DNA from: Candidatus Nitrospira nitrosa
GTDB lineage: Bacteria; Nitrospirota; Nitrospiria; Nitrospirales; Nitrospiraceae
Direction: 5' to 3'
Length of the DNA: 64,000 nt
NCBI RefSeq assembly: GCF_001458735.1
Contig: NZ_CZQA01000011.1
Coordinates: forward strand, 1-64,000
The notes under the pieces are model-generated. The model did no database searches. It was not told the origin of the DNA and worked only from the letters and a program-made list of their open reading frames with translations. Positions 17,235 through 25,156 of the stretch are shown one piece after another. The translations under genes and the position numbers were made by a program. How positions within the stretch are numbered: the first letter of the stretch is position 1; the number at the start of each line of letters is the position of its first letter.

Positions 17235-18227
17235 ATGCCGCTAAAACGATACGGAGTATTGAAAGGAAGAGTGATTGCCGCCAAGCGGGAAGAAGACCAA
17301 TCCTCTCCTCATTATCAGATTCATATCCAGGCTGGCTCGACGCACTACCGCATCGCGGTCAATGTGAAGTCTCAGCTCAGCCCCTCCGAGCTGCTGTTTC
17401 TGGTCGATGACCGTTTCCACCATCCCATCACCGCCGACCTACCAAGCCTGGAGGATGAGTTTACCCTGCTGTCGAGCAAGCCCGGTGGACAGGCCGTGGA
17501 CTTCATTCGCGGCAATCTCTTCGATCGATCGGATATGCGGTTGCTTCCCCCGAATCTTCCCGGCCCGGATAACGATCTGAGTGATCGAATTGAACATTAC
17601 GTCAAGCGTGCCATGCAGGAAGAGGATGCCCGTGTCTATGCGTTTGGGGAGCGCTGGGGGCCGGAGGGCGGGAAAGCGGACAAGATTTTTGGATTTCGAC
17701 CAGGGAATGGGATTCATGACATTCATATGAATCAGGGAAATGACATGTCCCACAAAAGTGACGATGGCGTGTGGCAAGACGGAGCCCTGATGTTTCACTT
17801 CCCTTCTTCTCAACAATGGGTTGCAGTGTTTCTGGCGTTTCAGTCTCAAGCCTGGCATACCGATGATCATACCGGCCACGCCATTGTCGATGTGCCGACC
17901 GAGCTGGATCATGTCATCCGAATCGTCGGTGCGCTGGTGAACCCGGGTGGTCCCTCTCCAGAACGGGAAACGGTGACGCTGCTCAATGCGTCACCGACTG
18001 CCATTGATCTCTCAGGCTGGCAGATCGCAGACCGGTTGAAAAACAAAATGACGCTATCCGGTACGATTCACTCCGGTGCCGCGATCACGGTCAAGCTGTC
18101 ACAAGATGTACAACTCGGGAATAAGGGAGGCATGATCACGCTGCTCAGTCGCAAAGGATTGAAAGTGGACGGGGTGTCGTACACGGCGCAGCAGGCGCAG
18201 CAGGAAGGCTGGACGATTGTGTTCTAG
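17235..18227 (+). CDS. DUF2278 (YukJ-like) protein with C-terminal lamin-tail domain
   Basis: Protein of 330 aa with a strong ribosome site (GGAGGTG) before the ATG. Residues 1 to about 220 match the DUF2278 pattern (MPLKRYGVLKGRVI start, HYRIAVNVKS, GIHDIHMNQGN, WVAVFLAFQSQAWHTD). Residues from about 235 form a lamin-tail-like (LTD) beta domain, recognisable by ETVTLLNASPTAIDLSGWQI and the closing VDGVSYT segment. No signal peptide is visible, unlike most bacterial LTD proteins. Function unknown; the combination is seen in other bacteria as far as I know. Confidence 0.85.
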   Translation: MPLKRYGVLKGRVIAAKREEDQSSPHYQIHIQAGSTHYRIAVNVKSQLSPSELLFLVDDRFHHPITADLPSLEDEFTLLSSKPGGQAVDFIRGNLFDRSDMRLLPPNLPGPDNDLSDRIEHYVKRAMQEEDARVYAFGERWGPEGGKADKIFGFRPGNGIHDIHMNQGNDMSHKSDDGVWQDGALMFHFPSSQQWVAVFLAFQSQAWHTDDHTGHAIVDVPTELDHVIRIVGALVNPGGPSPERETVTLLNASPTAIDLSGWQIADRLKNKMTLSGTIHSGAAITVKLSQDVQLGNKGGMITLLSRKGLKVDGVSYTAQQAQQEGWTIVF

Positions 18228-18243
18228 CCATAGGTGCAACGTT

Positions 18244-18271
18244 GGGCTCCACTGCTCAAGAGGTGGGGCCC
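18244..18271. terminator. Hairpin between convergent genes
   Basis: GGGCTCCAC (18244-18252) pairs with GTGGGGCCC (18263-18271), nine pairs with one G-T wobble and a ten-base loop. It lies 16 bp after the DUF2278 gene and 38 bp from the end of the next minus-strand gene. No T-run follows. Confidence 0.5.
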
Positions 18272-18308
18272 AGGTCGGATTTGAGAGTCGGTGTTGGTCT
18301 GGACAGGC

Positions 18309-18704
18309 TTATTGTGTGGTAGGGAGCGTTGCAGCTTTTGCTAACACCTCCTTGGCATCAAGCAGATCCGGAACCCCCACGGGTTTTGGGTTCTTGTACA
18401 GTGTCACCGTCATGGCTGTTCGGCGCCAGAGCCCCAACACGTCTAATCGTCCACCTTGGTAAAAGTAGTCGTACCCCTCGCGGAGTGTCAGCTCTGCACA
18501 ACGGCGGCGGAGATACGCGTCCAGCTGTGCTTGCGCCGTGAAGGCGCTCGTCCGATATTCCACCCGGTACGCGTTCTCTTTGAGCTGCTCAATGACATCA
18601 TCTCCAGCCTCACCAAGCGGTGTGTAGTGCCCGGTGGCACATCCAGGTAGAGTGGCAACCAGCACCAACAATAGGAACTCTGTTTTCCATGGATAGGTTC
18701 GCAT
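18309..18704 (-). CDS. Small lipoprotein with conserved CAE..GYDYF motif
   Basis: Protein of 131 aa. The signal peptide ends in lipobox LPGC (Cys22). The mature part has YRVEYRTSAF and RRCAELTLREGYDYF, a pattern common in small proteobacterial and Nitrospira lipoproteins of unknown function annotated by the CC0125/CC1285 type. It is likely attached to the inner leaflet of the outer membrane. Stands alone. Confidence 0.7.
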   Translation of the reverse strand: MRTYPWKTEFLLLVLVATLPGCATGHYTPLGEAGDDVIEQLKENAYRVEYRTSAFTAQAQLDAYLRRRCAELTLREGYDYFYQGGRLDVLGLWRRTAMTVTLYKNPKPVGVPDLLDAKEVLAKAATLPTTQ

Positions 18705-18898
18705 GAAGTAACATCGTAGCGAGACGAGTCGGCGAGATCAATGGCAGCTTTACAGCACTGCCGACTCAGCGGTGGATCCATGAGTCAGAAGTAGAGGGGA
18801 CAATGAAGGTACTGAGCAAGGCGTGACTCCATGTTGCTTGGTTTCATTGCGTTGCCGAATCCCAATAATGTCCAATATCTTTGCCATTGGAGCCAAAA

Positions 18899-20191
18899 TT
18901 ATCTCTTGCTCTTTAGCGTCTCGTCGTTCCTCGGATTCGGGGAGAACTCATTCTTGTCTGGTTTATCCTGCTCGTTCCCTCTGACCCAGTCAGACTTCAA
19001 GAAGTTTGACAACCCTTCGGCCCGGTATGTGTGCTTGGGTAGCAATAAAGCATAGCGTGTTTTTTCAGGCTCTTTCTCCTCTTTCTGAACAACAACGATT
19101 TCAAGATCTTGCAGGCCTTCATCTCGACCACTATAGGCTCGTAGAAACATCGACCGGATGGCCACATCTTCGGGAGGGAACGAATATCCGACAATGAACC
19201 ACTGGCTAGCTCGACGTAAGACATCCAGCGCATTACGCCAGATTTCAAGTAAGATCGGATCACGCACATCTCGCACGAATGATGGCGAGACAATCACCGC
19301 CCGGAGAGGCGAATTGCCACAATGGCATTGAGTGGCACCATTCTCTTCCAATGCCTTAAGGAAGAGCGTTTGGGCAGGATCTTGCTTCCCATCGTCAGCG
19401 GAAAGAAAGGAAAGGTATGCGATAGGTCCCACGGGATTGACGTAGATCGTGTCACAGAGGTCACACCGAAGCCAGTTCAGGGAGCCGTGCAGTTTGTACA
19501 CTCCGATGTGCGCTCTTGTCGGACGGTGATAGATCTTCCCTTCAACAGGCTCTCGGACGCCCGTGCCGAAATCAACTTCACTGAATACTTGGTGGTAGCC
19601 TAATCGTTTGTAGATTTCCTGTTCTACCTCTATATCATAATTGGTTGAAATCAGAGTGACTCGTCCTTTACGTGCGATCCCCATGACCCAATCAACAATC
19701 CCCTGTACCTCTGACTCAGATTCAGGTAGTCGCTGGGACAGCAGATTGAGCTTCGTTGTTGTGTCCCATTCAGTGCGAACGCGGTCTGGCATATCCTTCA
19801 TCCGCAGCCTGGTGGGTTCTTCGTTGCGTACGAGAAGTTCAAAAATAGCACGTTCCAGGAGTGTCCGCCCCTGTGATAGATCTTCCAGCCCAAATTTCGG
19901 GATTGGTGCATTAGTAGACCGAAGGAGAAAATCAATGCTGGAGAGAAGATCCGTCACTGGAGGAATGGGTTTGTGTAGTAATTCCTCGTCAGAAGCGCTG
20001 TTCATCATCTCGCTGAGACCAGGAAGAACGGCCTGAAGGCATCTATTCAGTTGCTCAATCGCAGTGACATTTCCAGCGAAGAGAGTATTCTTGCGCAGGC
20101 GAGTGAGTATCTTGGGAATAATCTCGTTTGCCAGGGGGAGGCCAATCGCTTTCGACGCTCCCGCTCCAAGGAAAACGACAGCTTCTTCCAT
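18899..20191 (-). CDS. SIR2-fold protein, last gene of an unknown four-gene operon
   Basis: Protein of 430 aa. The start at 20191 (GGGAAGGGGAAG upstream) places the Rossmann motif at the N-terminus; a TTG at 20260 overlapping the preceding stop as TTGA is possible. SIR2 features: FLGAGASKAIGLP (residues 7-19), STNYD, and KLHGSLNW with the catalytic-type His. Two cysteine pairs (CDLC and CHC) may form a small zinc site. The tail has a Rossmann-closing FIVGYSFPPEDVAIRSM. SIR2-like proteins of this type can be NADases in antiphage systems; that role is inferred only. The three genes before it encode envelope-type proteins, which is unusual for known SIR2 defence systems. Confidence 0.82.
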   Translation of the reverse strand: MEEAVVFLGAGASKAIGLPLANEIIPKILTRLRKNTLFAGNVTAIEQLNRCLQAVLPGLSEMMNSASDEELLHKPIPPVTDLLSSIDFLLRSTNAPIPKFGLEDLSQGRTLLERAIFELLVRNEEPTRLRMKDMPDRVRTEWDTTTKLNLLSQRLPESESEVQGIVDWVMGIARKGRVTLISTNYDIEVEQEIYKRLGYHQVFSEVDFGTGVREPVEGKIYHRPTRAHIGVYKLHGSLNWLRCDLCDTIYVNPVGPIAYLSFLSADDGKQDPAQTLFLKALEENGATQCHCGNSPLRAVIVSPSFVRDVRDPILLEIWRNALDVLRRASQWFIVGYSFPPEDVAIRSMFLRAYSGRDEGLQDLEIVVVQKEEKEPEKTRYALLLPKHTYRAEGLSNFLKSDWVRGNEQDKPDKNEFSPNPRNDETLKSKR

Positions 20192-20256
20192 AGTTAGATC
20201 TTCCCCTTCCCTTAGCTGACAGTGGTCTTTTGATATCCGTGCTAAGGAATTGCCGA

Positions 20257-21324
20257 TCAAGTATTTGGTGTTTTCCCCTGGCCAATCTTATCTTTCGCGG
20301 GCTGTTCTGCCGTCCTAAAGATCGTGCTGAATACTTCGCTCAGCTTGTCTGTCGCAGTTTTTGCGAACATCCCGGTTAAAGCTGAGAAGGCGTAGATTCC
20401 CACGAGATTAAGGCTGGCAGTGCTTGAGGGACTATTCGCAATTCCGGATGGACTCAGGATGCCAACTCGGAGGAGCATATAGACAATCGGTGCGAGCGCA
20501 GCGCCAGCGATGGGAAGTGACAAGTAATACGGCAGCCATCGACGCTTGAGCTGACCATTTCCAATGTACATAACGAGTGAGAGTACAAGATGGAGTGATC
20601 CTCCTAGCGCTCCAAGGAGGATCACCATGTGGATGACGGTCCTTTCTGACGCCCCTCCTTGACCAAGTGCTGTAAATGCTTTGTCCGCATCGTCTTGGGC
20701 TGTCGCGACCTGAGTTTTCAGCTTTTCGAATCCGTTCGGCTCGGAAAGAGGGATCTTCTGGGCCTCTGTTTCATTCTGACTATTGGCGGAAGCTTGTGGG
20801 GCAGGACGAGAGGCCTTTTTTACCTCCTCTGCTAGAAGTGCCGTCCCCGTCCTCTGCACTTCAGCTAGTTTCTTGAGTGCTGCATCCGCCCTCTGAAGCT
20901 TGACTGTAAAATCAGAAGCGGTTGCCTCTTCCCAGTGGTTAACGATCGTGCCTAACAGTGTTCCGGCTATGAGAAACGAAATGAACAACCATGTAAAAAT
21001 GAAGAAATTCGAGGCATAGCCTCCATACATCAGGTGCCCTTCATCAGTAGGCCCGTCGAGACCTGCAACAGATCTCAATGAGTCTCTAACCAGGATGAGG
21101 CGAGTGTAGGCAATATTCCGGTCCTTTTCGTCCATCTTCATCCATACGGCATCGTCAAGTTTTTCTGCGGGAGATGGGAGAAGGGGTTTCAGTATGTCCG
21201 CTTCTATGCTCTCAATGTCTTTTAGTTTGGTGCGAGCAACCTCGCCAAACGAGTTGATGGTGGATTTAAGCCTTATGATTTCATCCAGAATCTGCTGCGT
21301 TGTTGTGCTCGCGACGGCGGGCAT
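20257..21324 (-). CDS. Four-TM membrane protein of the SIR2 operon
   Basis: Protein of 355 aa. The ATG at 21324 has GGAGG five bases upstream; the listed longer frame begins at a TTG inside that ribosome site. Residues 1-105 are soluble and helical, TM1 is about 107-128, residues 130-228 form a helical, partly coiled-coil and Ala/Gln-rich loop, and TM2-TM4 are about 230-254, 264-290 and 304-321. The tail is charged. No domain recognised. It is followed 66 bp later by the SIR2 gene, and preceded by an 89-bp gap. Confidence 0.7.
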   Translation of the reverse strand: MPAVASTTTQQILDEIIRLKSTINSFGEVARTKLKDIESIEADILKPLLPSPAEKLDDAVWMKMDEKDRNIAYTRLILVRDSLRSVAGLDGPTDEGHLMYGGYASNFFIFTWLFISFLIAGTLLGTIVNHWEEATASDFTVKLQRADAALKKLAEVQRTGTALLAEEVKKASRPAPQASANSQNETEAQKIPLSEPNGFEKLKTQVATAQDDADKAFTALGQGGASERTVIHMVILLGALGGSLHLVLSLVMYIGNGQLKRRWLPYYLSLPIAGAALAPIVYMLLRVGILSPSGIANSPSSTASLNLVGIYAFSALTGMFAKTATDKLSEVFSTIFRTAEQPAKDKIGQGKTPNT

Positions 21325-21413
21325 GGTTTCCTCCAAAGTTGCACGTATTCAGATTGAAAAGGTATGGTCCAAATACATCATGAGGTGTCTAACCGGCGGA
21401 TCTCCGCTCGTCT

Positions 21414-21605
21414 TTATTGGCGATAGGTCACTCGCCAACCTTTTGAGCTGCCGATTTCAATGCGCCGAATTTCAACAATGGACAGATCGTTCCAAGCTCC
21501 ACTCAGTAAATCCGAGAGCTCGGAATTCTTGTCCTCATCACTTGTAAACTCTTCCGGGTCCTCGCTGTACCATTCCTTCTCTTTCAGGACTGCTTTTGAT
21601 GGCAT
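21414..21605 (-). CDS. 63-aa acidic protein of the SIR2 operon
   Basis: Its ATG overlaps the stop codon of the lipoprotein gene (TAATG) and has a near-perfect ribosome site (GCAGGAGGTG), so translation is very likely coupled. The N-terminal half is acidic (SEDPEEFTSDEDKNSE), the C-terminal half alternates hydrophobic and basic residues (IVEIRRIEIGSSKGWRVTYR). No transmembrane segment. No family recognised. The excellent ribosome site is the main reason to call it. Confidence 0.65.
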   Translation of the reverse strand: MPSKAVLKEKEWYSEDPEEFTSDEDKNSELSDLLSGAWNDLSIVEIRRIEIGSSKGWRVTYRQ

Positions 21606-23137
21606 TAGTCACCTCCTGCCTGTTCAAGATCGCTTGCAAAATCGATTGCATCGCGGAGCAGCAGTTGATGGTCATGAAGCCCCTGCTCAAGCTCGGCGAG
21701 CGTCTGCGTGCTACACTGAAGTTGTTCCGCCTGGTCTGTTGGGCGTGGGTTCGGTTCGGCCTGCAAGGCAGCGATAGAGTGGCGGAGCTTTTCTCTGAAA
21801 GTCGTTACGACCGAAAAATTGCGAGGTTCTACACCTATGGGTGAGCCAGCCTGAAATTGGTCGCTTAAGGCACCATCCGGTCCTGTCTTCCCATAGATTG
21901 TGCAGGGGTACACAGCTGGAACCAGAGAAGCCAGAGCGTCTAATTCCTTCAAGAAAGTCATGGCTTTGGGGTTCTGGCCCTTTGCGGCCTCTTCCTTTAT
22001 TGTCTTGTAACTACGCTTTGATACCACGCTTTTGGGGGTCCGTTGGCCGTCCGGTGAAATCTGTTGAGTGAGGATGGCGTGGGTCGGGATGGGTGGACCC
22101 AGGAACCCGTATTGATCGATTGGGAAATCAAACCCCAAGTACCCGATGACCAGTGGCCGAGGAAAGGTCTCCACTAAAGAAATAGTGTTCGCAGATGCGG
22201 CGACAACTTTGACGGTCCCTCCTGGGATCAAAGTATCCCCAGCTTTCGACAGGATGCCCTCAACCATTCGGTTGAGCTTTTCGAGATTGGTGTTGTATGC
22301 CTCCATGGAAACCTGCTGAACATCTCCACCGGCGTGTGGCATGAGTAGATCAACTGGCTTGCGAGCACCACCCCAGACCTCTCCTGCCGAGGACTTTGAT
22401 GATTGCAAGGACACGTTGACACGGCTCGTGAGGTAGACCCGGCTGACAACCCGGACGAAATTCTGTTTGATCTTCTTCTGCCCATCTATTGATGGAGCAA
22501 AATTGGAGAGGAAGGACCGGTGACTGGACGCCCACTTTTGTGTGTCTTCCTCCAAAGAGATTGTGTCGATGCCATAAGTCTTCGCGTCTGCGATGACGAT
22601 GCTTCCTTGCGCTGCATCGCTTGCGAGCAAGCTTAATCCCACAGGAACACCCTGGACTGGCACAGCGAGATTGAGACCGGCACCGCGGCGTACTGCAAAG
22701 GAATAGGTGGGAAAGCTTGAATTGGGAGCTGATGTGCCTGGTACACCTTGGCCAGGTGCAAACCAGTCCCGCGGGAGGATCAAATTGTTCGCGGCATGTA
22801 CAGTCCTCTCATAAAATTTCCCAAAGCCGCTAGGCAGAATGCGGCCAATGTGGTTATCAAGAGGAAGAAACCCGCTCCGGTTGAAGATTTCCTGTTGCCT
22901 GTCAATTGGAATTTGCACCAGAAAAATGTCTCCAGGCTGTAAATCCTCCGTGAGCGGATAGACTGGCATGATCTGGCTTGCGCGTATAGTCAGCGACCAG
23001 TCCTTGGCTACCTGTTCCAACTCGTTCTGCTTCCCTTTCCATGAACAACCTGAAACTACGATGAGTAGAGATAGAAATAAACTCGTGTACGGGGACGCCC
23101 CGTTCGAATGTCTATTCTTTCTTGGCACCACCTTCAT
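21605..23137 (-). CDS. Large lipoprotein, first gene of the SIR2 operon
   Basis: Protein of 510 aa with GGGGAGA before the ATG. Signal peptide with lipobox VSGC (Cys31). The mature protein contains LQPGDIFLVQIPI near residue 65, LPLDNHIGRILP, and a long central beta-rich part with repeated VNVSLQSS/VKVVAASANTISLVE-like strands; the last 60 residues are helical and Gln/Glu-rich. No domain recognised. It should be anchored in the inner or outer membrane facing the periplasm. It opens the operon; a 41-bp element shared with another operon lies about 280 bp upstream. Confidence 0.72.
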   Translation of the reverse strand: MKVVPRKNRHSNGASPYTSLFLSLLIVVSGCSWKGKQNELEQVAKDWSLTIRASQIMPVYPLTEDLQPGDIFLVQIPIDRQQEIFNRSGFLPLDNHIGRILPSGFGKFYERTVHAANNLILPRDWFAPGQGVPGTSAPNSSFPTYSFAVRRGAGLNLAVPVQGVPVGLSLLASDAAQGSIVIADAKTYGIDTISLEEDTQKWASSHRSFLSNFAPSIDGQKKIKQNFVRVVSRVYLTSRVNVSLQSSKSSAGEVWGGARKPVDLLMPHAGGDVQQVSMEAYNTNLEKLNRMVEGILSKAGDTLIPGGTVKVVAASANTISLVETFPRPLVIGYLGFDFPIDQYGFLGPPIPTHAILTQQISPDGQRTPKSVVSKRSYKTIKEEAAKGQNPKAMTFLKELDALASLVPAVYPCTIYGKTGPDGALSDQFQAGSPIGVEPRNFSVVTTFREKLRHSIAALQAEPNPRPTDQAEQLQCSTQTLAELEQGLHDHQLLLRDAIDFASDLEQAGGD

Positions 23138-23556
23138 ACGTGTCTCCCCTGCATGACTGATATGTAATCAGATCATTTAATTTCAATGCTGTACATTGCC
23201 GGGTCTTGAATTTGGCACTCACTTGCATGCTAACGCACACAGATCGATGCAACTTTCTACATGAAGTGATCTATGGAACGATCTCATCCATGACCCTGAA
23301 ACTAAAATGCTTCCAGTATTGGCAGGAGCAAAGAATAGGCCACGAGGAAGATCGCGAGAACTACGTAAATCAGGAAGAATTGTGAAGTTGGTTAGGAAGA
23401 ACGATCGCTAGAGGTGAATCTCTTTCGATTCAGGGTGTATCTAAATAGATTCATGGTTAGTTCTTCTGGATGGGTGGCAAGTGAGAATACCATGGGAGCC
23501 AGTAACGCTCCTACCTATCCTTTCTCGATAGCCATGAACTGACAGATGGTTCGGCA
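23138..23556. other. Intergenic region upstream of the SIR2 operon
   Basis: About 420 bp with no gene. It holds the first copy of a 41-bp repeat (23413-23453) and an imperfect palindrome CTGATATGTAATCAG about 20 bp upstream of the lipoprotein start. A -24/-12-like string at 23213-23226 has the wrong spacing. Confidence 0.55.
23413..23453. repeat. 41-bp upstream repeat, copy A
   Basis: About 36 of 41 positions match copy B at 25034-25074. On the minus strand it begins TGAATCTATTTAGAT and ends with GAGATTCACC, so arms TGAATCT and AGATTCA face each other. It lies about 280 bp upstream of the SIR2-operon lipoprotein gene. Confidence 0.65.
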
Positions 23557-24573
23557 CTACCACTCCCGAATTATCTTCCCCTCAGCGGTGAATAGCTGTG
23601 AGCCGGCTTCTTTGAAGACGACTTCATCTGGGGCATAGATGACCTTCCGGCCGTCTTTCACCATCTGTTCGATCTGGAACGGAATTGCAGCCAAGAATCC
23701 CTCATCATGCATGCTGGCCCTTTCGAAGAACACATCATCCGGGAACAGGCTGAGATAGGTGTCGAAGCCACCTTTGAATGTGCCAAGTTTTCGATAGGCC
23801 CACCAGGTACATTGGCGACGGTAGAGCTTGGGGTGGAGAAACCGTTTGGTCTTTTCCGGTTTGAGTGTGGCGGTTGCCGGCGGCTGGTACAGGAGTTGAG
23901 AATCAAACTCACCAATCGTACGGGTTTGATATTGTGCTACACCGTCGGTGGCAGTTTCCCCGATCGCCCACGCCTCCAGGCAGGCCTCCATTTCGGCCGG
24001 TTGCATGGAATTATACAACGCCACGATCGCGAGACCCTGTCGGAGAATTTCCAGATTGATGTCGATCTCGTTGACGAGCACATTGCCGACGAATCGCCCG
24101 TATTTATCTACGGCATCCGCCGGACCTTCATGATCCGTCACCTCTGTCTGAAATCGACAGGGGAGAGGAGACGTGCCGAACGTGCTGAGATAGCGGCCCA
24201 GTCGAACCGTGGCGGTTTCTGCCTGACGCTGGCGATATTTTTTGACCAGTCCGGATCCTCTGAGGCTGCCAAACGGCTGACCTTTGTAGGTCTTCCCCTT
24301 CATGGATTGCGGTTGATAGTGCAGTTCTGGTGCGTCGACTCCCTGTAGCCGCACGGTGATTTTCCCATTTTTAATGACCGGCTTCAGTTGGCCGAACGAT
24401 TTGACACAGGCACCGGCATACTTCGTGGTGGGGCGTGGAACGTCATCGGCTGGTTGGTATTGGACGGCACTAGGAGAGACCGTCAGCACAATCTTCGTCG
24501 TATCGGCATCAGATTCTCCTATCGGCCAGAACTGTGACAGGTCTAACGTTCCATCGATCGTCAGCTTGCCCAT
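23557..24573 (-). CDS. SNase-like nuclease with C-terminal extension
   Basis: Protein of 338 aa, ATG preceded by AAAGGAGA. All nuclease positions are present: Asp22/Asp24 (SDADTTKI), Arg75 (VRLQGVDAPE), Asp80, Glu83, and Arg160 (DKYGRFVG). An insertion of about 35 residues separates the first Asp pair from Arg75, and a further insert (about 95-145) precedes Arg160. Residues ~230-338 form an extra domain with RRQCTWWAYRKLGTF and VIYAPDEVVFKEAGSQLF that I do not recognise. No signal peptide is visible, so it is probably cytoplasmic or exported by another route. Contrast with the catalytically degraded homologue at 7793. Confidence 0.8.
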   Translation of the reverse strand: MGKLTIDGTLDLSQFWPIGESDADTTKIVLTVSPSAVQYQPADDVPRPTTKYAGACVKSFGQLKPVIKNGKITVRLQGVDAPELHYQPQSMKGKTYKGQPFGSLRGSGLVKKYRQRQAETATVRLGRYLSTFGTSPLPCRFQTEVTDHEGPADAVDKYGRFVGNVLVNEIDINLEILRQGLAIVALYNSMQPAEMEACLEAWAIGETATDGVAQYQTRTIGEFDSQLLYQPPATATLKPEKTKRFLHPKLYRRQCTWWAYRKLGTFKGGFDTYLSLFPDDVFFERASMHDEGFLAAIPFQIEQMVKDGRKVIYAPDEVVFKEAGSQLFTAEGKIIREW

Positions 24574-24904
24574 GTCGTCTGTCTCCTTTCAGCCGGAGGG
24601 GTTGAGCCATTGAATTCCGTTGCGTAAGCGTCACCGTCTGCTTCGACCGCACGAGTGATTCCTGGTGGCAGGCTTGTGAGCTCAGGGGACTAGTCGGTGC
24701 TAGATCTTCGCAGCGGCCGCCTGGTCTGGTCTTTGATCTCATGTCAGTATCGTGAACTTGGCTCAAGACAGGGGGCAGGCCTGAAGGCTGACGGATTGCT
24801 GCATTTACTGGTGCGTTTTGCCGCAAGGAGTTTTTATCGGCGATCAGACTCACTACGAGCAATAGTAATAACCATCCAGCGCTCAACCACAATGATGTAC
24901 GCAT
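24509..24904 (-). CDS. Possible small membrane-anchored protein
   Basis: A 131-codon frame whose first 22 residues form a clear hydrophobic segment (LWLSAGWLLLLLVVSLIA) after AAAGGA. The rest is polar and low in recognisable structure, and the last 65 bp overlap the SNase-like gene in another frame. The N-terminus looks real; the C-terminal part may be out of frame through a past frameshift. Low confidence as an intact gene. Confidence 0.35.
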   Translation of the reverse strand: MRTSLWLSAGWLLLLLVVSLIADKNSLRQNAPVNAAIRQPSGLPPVLSQVHDTDMRSKTRPGGRCEDLAPTSPLSSQACHQESLVRSKQTVTLTQRNSMAQPLRLKGDRRHGQADDRWNVRPVTVLADRRI

Positions 24905-25033
24905 AGAAATAGTCCTTTCATTCCTTGGCTTAGCAAGGAGTAGTCTAGCAAGGAACGGGCCAATCGGGATGCAGAGAGAATCGGAACAATTGATAAAGAA
25001 TGATGACGGTGGCGTATATCAAGAACCGTGCGC

Positions 25034-25074
25034 GGTGTATCTCTTTTGACTCAGAGTGTATCTGAATAGATTCA
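25034..25074. repeat. 41-bp upstream repeat, copy B
   Basis: Copy B of the repeat at 23413-23453. On the minus strand it starts CTGAATCTATTCAG, a near-perfect palindrome with six-base arms. It lies about 130 bp upstream of the small anchored protein frame (start 24904) and thus of the SNase-like gene. Confidence 0.65.
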
Positions 25075-25156
25075 GTATGAGTTCAGTGAGAAGTGGGGAC
25101 TCAGTTTGAGCTGTTGATACCAGGATGGCCGGTGATTGTGAGGTTGTGCCAGCCAA

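Noticed and set aside
23213-23226. -24/-12-like string TGGCAC...TTGC upstream of the SIR2 operon
   Set aside because: GG and GC are nine, not ten, bases apart and it points away from the operon.
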